Assembly (NCBI GenBank): GCA_009885425.1
Contig: VFKS01000162.1
Location: forward strand, 1-9,226
Direction of reading: 5' to 3'
DNA: 9,226 nt
From: Novosphingobium sp.
GTDB taxonomy: Bacteria; Pseudomonadota; Alphaproteobacteria; Sphingomonadales; Sphingomonadaceae
The position numbers and the translations under genes are program-made. Numbering within the stretch: position 1 is the stretch's first letter; the number at the start of each line of letters is the position of its first letter. The notes beneath the pieces were generated by a model that did not search any database, was not told where the DNA came from, and worked only from the letters and a program-made list of their open reading frames with translations. Of the stretch, positions 1 through 5,815 are shown in pieces.

Positions 1-529
1 GCTTTTCGCCCTTCTTGGGCTTGGCCGGATAGATAAAGCCTTGCACTGGCCAGTGCGATCCGCCCAGCGCTTGCAATGGCGCGTACCAGACCCGCACCGC
101 TGACCAGTCGTTATCCGGTGAAACGTCGATCACCTTGACGTTATCTTCGATCTGGCCGCGGCGGCCGTTGATCAGGCTCCAGTTGGAATGGCGGATCAGG
201 ATCGTGCGGCTGTCGACGATCCGGCTGACCGCGGCGACATGGCCCAGGGTGGAACCACCACTGGGCTTGAGCGCCATCACCGCGCCAACCTTGGGCCGGA
301 ATCCGCGGGCATAGCGCCCTTCGGCCTGGCCCCACCAGGTATGGGCATCGCCATAGATCTGGATCCCGGTGACCCGGCGGGCATAGGGCACGCATTGCAG
401 ATAGGGCGGCAGCTGCGGACTGTCGGCGGCGTCTACTTCGGCCCGGTCAGGCAGCGAAATGAGCGCCATGGCTGGCGTCGCAGGCAGCGCGACAAGGGCA
501 GCGGCAAGCAAGAGACGGCGCGAGTTCAT
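1..529 (-). CDS. Secreted CHAP-domain protein, probable peptidoglycan amidase/endopeptidase (3' end outside window)
   Basis: The first 176 residues are visible; the C-terminus runs off the left edge. Residues 1-22 form a signal peptide (NSRR, then a Leu/Ala-rich core, ending near AMA), so the product is exported. The CHAP fold follows: the catalytic Cys46 sits in LQCVPYARRVTG, the catalytic His97 in LGHVAAV, and Asn116 in HSNW is a plausible third residue. CHAP enzymes are papain-like and cleave peptidoglycan peptide or amide bonds; the substrate here is inferred. The ATG at 529 is the only good start, because it places the signal peptide at the N-terminus, but no clear Shine-Dalgarno sequence precedes it. 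It diverges from der, with no obvious functional link. Confidence 0.85.
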   Translation of the reverse strand, partial: MNSRRLLLAAALVALPATPAMALISLPDRAEVDAADSPQLPPYLQCVPYARRVTGIQIYGDAHTWWGQAEGRYARGFRPKVGAVMALKPSGGSTLGHVAAVSRIVDSRTILIRHSNWSLINGRRGQIEDNVKVIDVSPDNDWSAVRVWYAPLQALGGSHWPVQGFIYPAKPKKGEK

Positions 530-549
530 GGGTACTGTTTGCAGCAGAC

Positions 550-578
550 TTGGTTATGACCAGCCTGCGCAGTATGGT
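550..578 (+). promoter_or_regulatory. Weak sigma-70-like promoter candidate for der
   Basis: TTGGTT (550-555) and TATGGT (573-578) are separated by 17 bp. Only 3/6 and 4/6 bases match consensus, so this is a candidate placed by its location upstream of der rather than a firm call. Confidence 0.22.
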
Positions 579-581
579 TAA
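553..581 (-). promoter_or_regulatory. Sigma-70-like promoter candidate for the CHAP gene
   Basis: Read on the minus strand, TTAACC (581-576) and CATAAC (558-553) are separated by 17 bp, and each matches consensus at 4/6 positions. The -10 lies about 24 bp upstream of the CHAP start codon. It overlaps the plus-strand candidate for der, so the two promoters, if real, would compete. Confidence 0.28.
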
Positions 582-698
582 CAGCGCGGCAACACTTGGC
601 CCATGATCCGCCAAAAGTTTGCCGGTCTGGTGCCGTCCACGTCCGGCCGAAACGGCGCAGCCCTTGCAAAAAAGTGCCGTCCGGCGCAGGGCGGCGCC

Positions 699-2093
699 AT
701 GTCCCTTCCCCAAGTTATCATCATCGGCCGTCCTAACGTCGGCAAATCCACGCTGTGGAACCGGCTGGTCGGCAAGAAACTCGCGCTGGTCGATGATCAG
801 CCGGGGGTGACCCGCGACCGCCGGTTTGGCGATGCGCACCTGCTGGGGCTCGATTTCAGCATCGTCGATACCGCCGGGTGGGAAGACGAAGACGCCAACA
901 CCCTGCCGGGGCGGATGCGCGCCCAGACCGAGGCGGCGCTGGTCGGCGCAACGGTGGCGCTGTTCGTGATCGATTCGCGCGCCGGCCTGACTTCGCTCGA
1001 TGAGGAAATCGGGCGTTATCTGCACGAAAGCACGGTCCCGGTGGTGGTGATCGCCAACAAGGCCGAGGGCAAAGCCGGTGATCACGGGGTCTATGAATCC
1101 TTCGCGCTCGGCTTTGGCGATCCGATCCCGTTCTCGGCCGAACATGGCACCGGGATGGCCGATCTGTTCGAGGCGCTGCTGCCGCTGCTCGAAGGCGAGC
1201 AAGTGGCCGCTGACGAATTCGAACCTTTTCCTGAAGAGGATGAGGAAGACGAAGAGGTGCTCAACAAGAAGCCGCTCAAACTCGCCATCGTCGGGCGGCC
1301 CAATGCCGGCAAAAGCACGCTGATCAATGCGATGCTGGGCGAAGACCGGCTGCTGACCGGGCCTGAAGCCGGGATCACTCGCGATTCGATCGCGATCGAA
1401 TGGGAATGGACCGATCCCGCCACCGATGAAGTCCGCCCGGTCCGGTTGATCGACACCGCCGGAATGCGCAAGAAGGCGCTGGTGGTCGACAAGCTCGAAA
1501 AGCTCGCCGTGGCCGATGCTCGCCACGCGGTCGATTTCGCCGAAGTCGTGGTGCTGCTGCTTGATGCGACGCGCGGGCTGGAACATCAGGACCTCAAGAT
1601 CGCCAGCATGGTGATCGAGGAAGGCCGCGCGCTGATCGTGGCGATCAACAAATGGGACGTCGCCGAAGATGCCTCGGGCCTGTTCAACGGGGTCAAGGCG
1701 GCGCTGGAAGATGGCCTGAGCCAAGTCAAAGGCCTGCCGGTGCTGACGCTGTCGGCGCGGACCGGAAAGGGCCTCGATACGCTGGTCCAGACCGCTTTCG
1801 AGCTGCGCACGGCCTGGTCCAAACGGGTGCCGACCGCGCTGCTCAACAAGTGGTTTGACGAGGCGCTGGCCAAGAACCCGCCGCCCGCACCCGGCGGTAG
1901 GCGAATCAAGCTGCGCTATATCACGCAGGCCAAAACCCGCCCGCCCGGCTTTGTGCTGTTCGGGACCCGGCTAGACGCTTTGCCCAACAGCTATCAGCGT
2001 TACCTGGTCAACTCGATGCGCCGCGATCTGGGGTTCGATGCCGTACCGGTCCGGCTGATGCTGCGCAGCCCGAAGAACCCGTTCAAGACCTAA
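699..2093 (+). CDS. der: Ribosome assembly GTPase Der (EngA)
   Basis: Der is an essential double GTPase acting in late assembly of the 50S ribosomal subunit. The 464-residue product has the full family layout. GTPase domain 1 has GRPNVGKST at residues 10-18, then DTAGWED and NKAE (not the usual NKxD). An acidic linker of Glu/Asp covers roughly 173-185. GTPase domain 2 has GRPNAGKST at 199-207, DTAGMRKK and NKWD. The C-terminal KH-like domain ends in RSPKNPFK, a typical Der ending. I chose the ATG at 699 because MSLPQVIIIGRPNVGKS places the P-loop at the normal distance and AGGG lies 7 bp upstream; the frame stays open back to an ATG at 603, but those 32 extra residues look non-coding. Its stop codon overlaps that of the convergent DUF418 gene. 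Confidence 0.97.
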   Translation: MSLPQVIIIGRPNVGKSTLWNRLVGKKLALVDDQPGVTRDRRFGDAHLLGLDFSIVDTAGWEDEDANTLPGRMRAQTEAALVGATVALFVIDSRAGLTSLDEEIGRYLHESTVPVVVIANKAEGKAGDHGVYESFALGFGDPIPFSAEHGTGMADLFEALLPLLEGEQVAADEFEPFPEEDEEDEEVLNKKPLKLAIVGRPNAGKSTLINAMLGEDRLLTGPEAGITRDSIAIEWEWTDPATDEVRPVRLIDTAGMRKKALVVDKLEKLAVADARHAVDFAEVVVLLLDATRGLEHQDLKIASMVIEEGRALIVAINKWDVAEDASGLFNGVKAALEDGLSQVKGLPVLTLSARTGKGLDTLVQTAFELRTAWSKRVPTALLNKWFDEALAKNPPPAPGGRRIKLRYITQAKTRPPGFVLFGTRLDALPNSYQRYLVNSMRRDLGFDAVPVRLMLRSPKNPFKT

Positions 2094-3319
2094 CGCCGAA
2101 ACGGCAGCACTGCCCGTTCGGTCAGACTGCGCCAGGCCCATTCCAGCGGGCCTTGGCGGAACCGGTCCAGCCAGGGCGTGCTCCAGGCCAGCATCAGCAC
2201 CCAGCCGAGCGCCACGAAGCCGGTCAACGCGCCGTGGCCATAGCGCCCGGCGAGGCCCAGACCCCAGCTATAGAACAGCGCAGTCATCACCAGACTGGTG
2301 CCGATGTAATTGCTGAACGCCATCCGCCCGGCCGCCGCGATCCGTTGGCCCAGCCGCGCCTTGATCAGGCGCGGGGCCAGCAGGACCAGCAATGCGGCAT
2401 AACCCAGCGCCATCGCCAGGTGTGCAAAGCTGAGGCCATAGCTGATTGCAAAGCGCATGGCGGTTTCGGGGTAGTGCGCCTGGTGCGCCCACAGCGCAAA
2501 GCTGCCAGTCGCGAGGCCGCCAAGGCCGATCCCGCCCAGCGCCAACCCGAAGGTGCGCCCGCGCGGCCAATCGCCATTGAAGAAGCCGGTCTTGAACAGC
2601 GCCATCCCGAACAGGAAATAGGTCAGCGTCTCGCCGCTGACGAACAGCACGGCGATCAGTGGTTTGAACCATTGCTTGGTCAGCTTGTCGGCAACCAGCC
2701 TGGGCCAATCCTGCTGCATGGCGGTCAGTTCGGTGCGGTCATCCGTGCGGAAATAGGCCATATTCCCAGTATAAGTCTGGATCTGGGCGGGGCTGGCGGA
2801 TCCTGCTGCTACCGCCGCCTCGGCCTGCAGATCGGGCTGCCATTGGAAGGCATTCCACCCTTGCCAGATCGAAAACAGGAACAGCGCCGAGGCGATCAGC
2901 GCCAGCGCTGGCGCACGGCGCAGGAGCAGCGCTATCGCGCCAACTACAGCGTAGAGGAACAGGATATCGCCCTGCCACAGCAGCAGAAAATGGAGCAGAC
3001 CGAACCCGGCGAGCCAGCCGAGCCGGCGCAATTGCAAAACGGCACCGTCGCGTCCGGCAGCATCACTACGCGCGACAAATAACAGCAGGCTCGCCCCGAA
3101 CAACACTGAGAACAACGCCCGCATCTTGCCCTCAAACAGCACCAGCATGATCGGATAGGCCCAATGGTCTGCGGTACTGCCGGACTGGGGCAAATCGGGC
3201 GAATAGTTGGCCGAGGGCGCTGCGGCAAAGCTGATGATATTGACCGCCAAAATGCCCAGAACGGCCACCCCGCGGATCAGGTCGAGCGTGTCGATCCGGT
3301 CAGAGGGGGCGGCTGACAC
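2090..3319 (-). CDS. DUF418 family multi-pass inner-membrane protein
   Basis: A 409-residue polytopic membrane protein of the DUF418 (YeiB-like) family; its biochemical role is not established, though some relatives are proposed to take part in transport. The N-terminal signature RIDTLDLIRGVAVLGILAVNI (residues 8-28) is typical, followed by GKMRALFSVLFGAS near 64-77. About eight hydrophobic segments follow, and the C-terminal DUF418 block contains GRMAFSNYIGTSL and ends in GPLEWAWRSLTE. The start is a GTG, since it directly precedes the signature; only 3 bp separate it from the stop of the upstream SPOR/Sel1 gene, with no strong ribosome binding site of its own. The two genes are therefore probably co-transcribed and translationally coupled. 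The stop codon overlaps that of der on the other strand. Confidence 0.9.
   Translation of the reverse strand: MSAAPSDRIDTLDLIRGVAVLGILAVNIISFAAAPSANYSPDLPQSGSTADHWAYPIMLVLFEGKMRALFSVLFGASLLLFVARSDAAGRDGAVLQLRRLGWLAGFGLLHFLLLWQGDILFLYAVVGAIALLLRRAPALALIASALFLFSIWQGWNAFQWQPDLQAEAAVAAGSASPAQIQTYTGNMAYFRTDDRTELTAMQQDWPRLVADKLTKQWFKPLIAVLFVSGETLTYFLFGMALFKTGFFNGDWPRGRTFGLALGGIGLGGLATGSFALWAHQAHYPETAMRFAISYGLSFAHLAMALGYAALLVLLAPRLIKARLGQRIAAAGRMAFSNYIGTSLVMTALFYSWGLGLAGRYGHGALTGFVALGWVLMLAWSTPWLDRFRQGPLEWAWRSLTERAVLPFRR
2096..2121 (+). terminator. Possible stem-loop terminator after der
   Basis: About 10 base pairs can form between 2096-2106 and 2111-2121, with two single-base bulges and a GCAC loop, starting 3 bp after the der stop codon. 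No T-run follows, and the hairpin lies inside the 3' end of the opposing DUF418 gene, so a role in ending der transcripts is only plausible. Confidence 0.25.
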
Positions 3320-3322
3320 GCT

Positions 3323-4345
3323 TCAGCCCGAAATCGCGACACACTCAAAACCGGCCGATTTGAGCTTTGCGCAGGCGGCCTGCGCGGCGGCCTGACTGGC
3401 AAAGCCGCCGGCTTGCAGTTTGGTCACCGCACCGGCCTTGACGTTGAGCCGGGGATGCCCGGTCAGCTCTGGCCGCGACCTGACCCGGTTCCAAAGCGCA
3501 TCGGCGTTGGAAAGCTGACTGAATGCGCCGAGCTGAATCCGCCACTTGCCGGTTGCTGCCGGTGCCGAAGCTGGCGCGGGCGGCGGGGTGCGGCGGGTGT
3601 AGTCCGCCCCAGCGGTGGCGGGGCTGTCATTCCCGGCAACGCGGCCCGCAGCGCTGACTGCAGTGCTGGCCGAGACCACAGTCGGGCCTTTGACCGGAAC
3701 AGGCGCAGGCGCCGCTCCGGCTGGAACTTGTGTGCCCAGATCGACCGAAGCCATCTGGCGGGCGCGCGTCGCGTCGGCCTGGGCTTGAAGCTCTCCGGCC
3801 ATGGCGACGCCCTGTTGGCGCTCGGCCAGCGGGATATATTCGTCCATCTGCTGCAAGGCGGGGCCCGCCTGCGGCAGGCCTTGCTGGCGGGCCAGGCTGA
3901 GCAGGGCATAGGCGCGCGGCCAGTCCTTGGGCACCAGATCGCCGTTGAAGTGCGCGATCCCCAGCAGATACTGTGCGCGCGGATCGCCGCGATCGGCGGC
4001 GGCGCGGATGAACGGCAGCGCGCGGGCCTTTTCCCCGCGTTGGAACAGCAGCAGTGCGTAATTGTCGCTCGCTTGCAGGTGGCCGAGCGCGGCAGCCCGC
4101 CCGAACAGCTCTTCGGCCTTGGCCAGATCCTGCGGCACGCCCTTGCCCAGCTTGTAAGCCTGTCCCAGGTTGAACATCGCGTCGGCATCGCCCTTGGCCA
4201 CGGAGGCCTGCCATTCGCGGACCGCCGTGGGGAAGTCTCCCCGGGTCCAGGCATCGACCCCGGCCTTGGTATCGGCCTGCGCCGGAGCAGAAAGAATCGC
4301 CCCGTAAGCAGCGGCGATGGCGGCGATCATGGTTTTGCGGCCCAT
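3323..4345 (-). CDS. Periplasmic Sel1-repeat protein with C-terminal SPOR domain
   Basis: A 340-residue exported protein. Residues 1-24 form a signal peptide ending APAQA before Asp25. Residues about 25-170 contain Sel1/TPR-like helical repeats (for example DADAMFNLGQAYKLGKGVPQ and DPRAQYLLGIAHFNGDLVPK), usually protein-interaction scaffolds. An Ala/Pro/Val-rich linker of roughly 90 residues leads to a SPOR domain at 266-340, beginning GKWRIQLGAFS. SPOR domains bind glycan strands stripped of stem peptides and gather at division septa (established family knowledge). Cys325 and Cys335 could form a disulfide. The ATG at 4345 fits the signal peptide; GGGA lies about 9 bp upstream. It heads an operon with the DUF418 gene and diverges from the ParA gene. 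The exact function is unknown. Confidence 0.88.
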   Translation of the reverse strand: MGRKTMIAAIAAAYGAILSAPAQADTKAGVDAWTRGDFPTAVREWQASVAKGDADAMFNLGQAYKLGKGVPQDLAKAEELFGRAAALGHLQASDNYALLLFQRGEKARALPFIRAAADRGDPRAQYLLGIAHFNGDLVPKDWPRAYALLSLARQQGLPQAGPALQQMDEYIPLAERQQGVAMAGELQAQADATRARQMASVDLGTQVPAGAAPAPVPVKGPTVVSASTAVSAAGRVAGNDSPATAGADYTRRTPPPAPASAPAATGKWRIQLGAFSQLSNADALWNRVRSRPELTGHPRLNVKAGAVTKLQAGGFASQAAAQAACAKLKSAGFECVAISG

Positions 4346-4429
4346 CCAAAAATTCCCGTTCTGCTGCGCCCGGCCTTAGCCTTTGCCGGGGCCTGATGGC
4401 ACCGGATTGGTTGGCTGGGCAGAATTGCC

Positions 4430-4449
4430 TAGTAAAGTGTCATAGTAAA
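4430..4449. repeat. Short direct repeat TAGTAAA x2, possible operator
   Basis: TAGTAAA occurs at 4430-4436 and again at 4443-4449, a 13-bp period. Short direct repeats of this sort are typical operators of ribbon-helix-helix partition proteins, and such a protein is encoded downstream. Only two copies are present and the period is not an exact helical turn, so this is suggestive only. Confidence 0.25.
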
Positions 4450-4456
4450 CGCTGTT

Positions 4457-4471
4457 TTAGCAATGGATTAA
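4457..4471. promoter_or_regulatory. CtrA-like box 1 (TTAG-N7-TTAA)
   Basis: TTAG, seven bases, then TTAA: 7 of 8 positions match the alphaproteobacterial CtrA consensus TTAA-N7-TTAA(C). It lies in the divergent spacer of the ParA operon. A single near-match would be weak evidence; see box 2. Confidence 0.32.
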
Positions 4472-4515
4472 TCGGCCGCAGAAAGTCGCTTTGGGTGCCA
4501 ATGCGATCGCCCACG

Positions 4516-4530
4516 TTAACCCAAAATTAG
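4516..4530. promoter_or_regulatory. CtrA-like box 2 (TTAA-N7-TTAG)
   Basis: TTAA, seven bases (CCCAAAA), then TTAG: 7 of 8 positions match the CtrA consensus. It lies 67 bp before the ParA start codon and 59 bp from box 1. In Caulobacter and relatives CtrA controls cell-cycle and division genes; its binding here is inferred only. Confidence 0.35.
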
Positions 4531-4583
4531 GAACGATCTGCGATCCCCGCCGTCAACTCCAATTGGTTTTGACGCATTTTCTT

Positions 4584-4590
4584 AGGGGGA
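4584..4590 (+). promoter_or_regulatory. Strong ribosome binding site fixing the TTG start of the ParA gene
   Basis: AGGGGGA ends 6 bp before the TTG at 4597. It is the best Shine-Dalgarno match nearby, and it decides for the rare TTG start, after which the reading frame begins directly with the ParA fold (RVLALASQKGGSGKTT). Confidence 0.7.
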
Positions 4591-4596
4591 ACGGCT

Positions 4597-5316
4597 TTGC
4601 GAGTACTGGCATTGGCATCGCAGAAGGGCGGATCGGGCAAGACAACCTTGTCCGGGCACCTCGCTGTGCAGGCCCAGCGGGCAGGCGCAGGACCGGTCGT
4701 TTTGATCGATATCGATCCGCAAGGCTCGCTGGCCGATTGGTGGAACGAGCGCGAGGCAGAATTCCCCGCCTTTGCCCAGACCACTGTCGCGCGGCTGGCA
4801 GCTGATCTTGCGGTATTGCGTCAGCAAGGTTTCCGTTTGGCCGTGATCGATACCCCGCCTGCAATCACCATGGCGATCCAGTCGGTGATTTCGGTCGCCG
4901 AACTGATTGTTGTCCCGACCCGGCCCAGCCCGCACGATCTGCGCGCTGTCGGTGCCACGGTCGATCTGTGCGAACGCGCCGGCAAGCCGCTGATCTTCGT
5001 GGTCAACGCCGCTACGCCGAAAGCCAAGATTACTTCAGAAGCCGCCGTCGCGCTGTCGCAGCACGGCACGGTTGCCCCGATTACGCTTCACCACCGCACC
5101 GATTTTGCCGCCTCGATGATCGATGGCCGCACAGTGATGGAAGTCGATCCCAACGGACGCAGCGCGGCCGAAGTGACTTCGTTGTGGAACTACATTTCGG
5201 ACCGGCTGGAAAAGAATTTCCGCCGCACTGTCTTCGCCGCGCCGACCAGCGTGACCAGCACCCAGGGCGTTCACCGTCCGGCCGGGGGCTTCGGCCGCCG
5301 CGTCGCTGGATCCTAA
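4597..5316 (+). CDS. ParA-family (ParF-like) partition ATPase
   Basis: A 239-residue P-loop ATPase of the ParA/MinD group. The deviant Walker A is KGGSGKTT at 10-17, with the signature Lys10 and catalytic-site Lys15; Walker A' is LIDIDPQGSL with Asp40; Walker B is VIDTPP at 83-88. The small size, the absence of an N-terminal DNA-binding domain, VVPTRPSPHDLRAVG at 106-119 and the C-terminal DFAASMIDGRTVMEVD resemble the plasmid ParF (TP228) subgroup. Such proteins bind DNA nonspecifically as ATP dimers and position cargo. A basic tail (208-239) extends beyond the usual core. It starts with TTG behind a strong ribosome binding site. It is followed 15 bp later by a ribbon-helix-helix gene, the expected kind of partner. 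It is not a typical MipZ and not the main chromosomal ParA, which lies with ParB. Cargo unknown. Confidence 0.93.
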   Translation: MRVLALASQKGGSGKTTLSGHLAVQAQRAGAGPVVLIDIDPQGSLADWWNEREAEFPAFAQTTVARLAADLAVLRQQGFRLAVIDTPPAITMAIQSVISVAELIVVPTRPSPHDLRAVGATVDLCERAGKPLIFVVNAATPKAKITSEAAVALSQHGTVAPITLHHRTDFAASMIDGRTVMEVDPNGRSAAEVTSLWNYISDRLEKNFRRTVFAAPTSVTSTQGVHRPAGGFGRRVAGS

Positions 5317-5331
5317 GGGAGCATGCGGGGC

Positions 5332-5796
5332 ATGAGCGATCTCAAACCCGTTGCTTCGCTGAACCCGAAGCTGCTCGCCCGCAAAGGCGGTGCCCGCCCG
5401 GCGATGCGCGCCGCGATGAGCGCGCTGACGGTTTCGCAGGATGATCAGGACGACGATCTCGGCTGGAACGACATGGGCCATGATGAAGGCGGCGAAGTTG
5501 TCTCGCTCCATGGCGATGTGGCCCTGCCCGAAGTGGTCCGCCAGCAGCGGGGCCTGTCGAATCAGATTGGCTCGCACAAAGTTGCCAAGGAACGCCGCTC
5601 GGCCCTGCAAGACGGCCGCCGCGCGGCCTTCACGCTGCGGCTCGATGCCGAACGCCACCTCAAACTGCGCCTCGCCTGCACGATCAAGGGCCGCAGCGCC
5701 CAGACGCTGGTGACCCAGGCGCTCGATAACCTGATTTCTGAACTCCCCGATGTCGCGCAATTCGCCGCCCAAGTGGCGAACACGCGCAAAAACTGA
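5332..5796 (+). CDS. Ribbon-helix-helix (ParG/CopG-like) protein with long charged N-terminal tail
   Basis: A 154-residue protein that I do not recognise as a named family. Residues 99-138 read as a ribbon-helix-helix domain: beta strand FTLRLD (100-105), helix 1 over about 106-119, a turn at KGRS (119-122), helix 2 over about 122-138. This is the dimeric DNA-binding fold of ParG, CopG and Arc. The N-terminus is probably disordered: a basic segment with LNPKLLARKGGARPAMR (10-26), an acidic stretch at 37-55, then a basic stretch at 82-98. ParG likewise has a flexible tail ahead of its fold, which stimulates its ParF partner. I prefer the ATG at 5332 over 5323, because AAGGGAG (5315-5321) is 10 bp from the former but only 1 bp from the latter. 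Proposed role: adaptor and/or repressor for the adjacent ParA-type ATPase (inference). Confidence 0.8.
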   Translation: MSDLKPVASLNPKLLARKGGARPAMRAAMSALTVSQDDQDDDLGWNDMGHDEGGEVVSLHGDVALPEVVRQQRGLSNQIGSHKVAKERRSALQDGRRAAFTLRLDAERHLKLRLACTIKGRSAQTLVTQALDNLISELPDVAQFAAQVANTRKN

Positions 5797-5815
5797 TCAA
5801 GAACGGAGACCTCCC

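Larger units (their letters stand above)
4346..4596. promoter_or_regulatory. Divergent intergenic control region between the SPOR/Sel1 gene and the ParA operon
   Basis: This 251-bp spacer must drive both divergent operons. It is markedly more AT-rich in 4420-4475 and 4510-4530 than the flanking genes. It contains two CtrA-like boxes, a TAGTAAA direct repeat and the strong ribosome binding site of the ParA gene, listed separately. I did not find a convincing sigma-70 -35/-10 pair in either direction. Confidence 0.6.

Noticed and set aside
603..698. Upstream ATG extending Der by 32 residues
   Set aside because: The extra residues show no family similarity, the start at 603 has no ribosome binding site, and the P-loop position favours 699.
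447..1724. Long minus-strand open frame (425 codons) opposite der
   Set aside because: It lies fully antisense to an unmistakable Der protein, its translation is His/Arg/Asp-rich without any recognisable motif, and long antisense frames are expected from third-position GC bias.
2153..3082. Plus-strand open frame of 309 codons opposite the DUF418 gene
   Set aside because: Gln/Arg/Pro-rich composition without domains; a shadow of the clearly conserved membrane protein on the other strand.
3413..4396. Plus-strand open frame of 327 codons opposite the SPOR/Sel1 gene
   Set aside because: Antisense to a gene with a signal peptide, Sel1 repeats and a SPOR domain; no motifs of its own.
4502..4545. 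Palindrome GCGATCGC and a TGCGATC repeat in the ParA spacer as a ParB-type parS site
   Set aside because: Too short and common in GC-rich DNA; it does not match the conserved 16-bp parS sequence of chromosomal ParB.
4491..4805. Small plus-strand frame of 104 codons overlapping the ParA start
   Set aside because: It is out of frame with the ParA gene, has no ribosome binding site, and its translation becomes arginine-rich shadow sequence inside the ParA gene.
4597..5316. Reading the ParA gene as MipZ or as the main chromosomal ParA
   Set aside because: At 239 residues it is shorter than MipZ, its motifs are closer to ParF, and no parB gene is adjacent.
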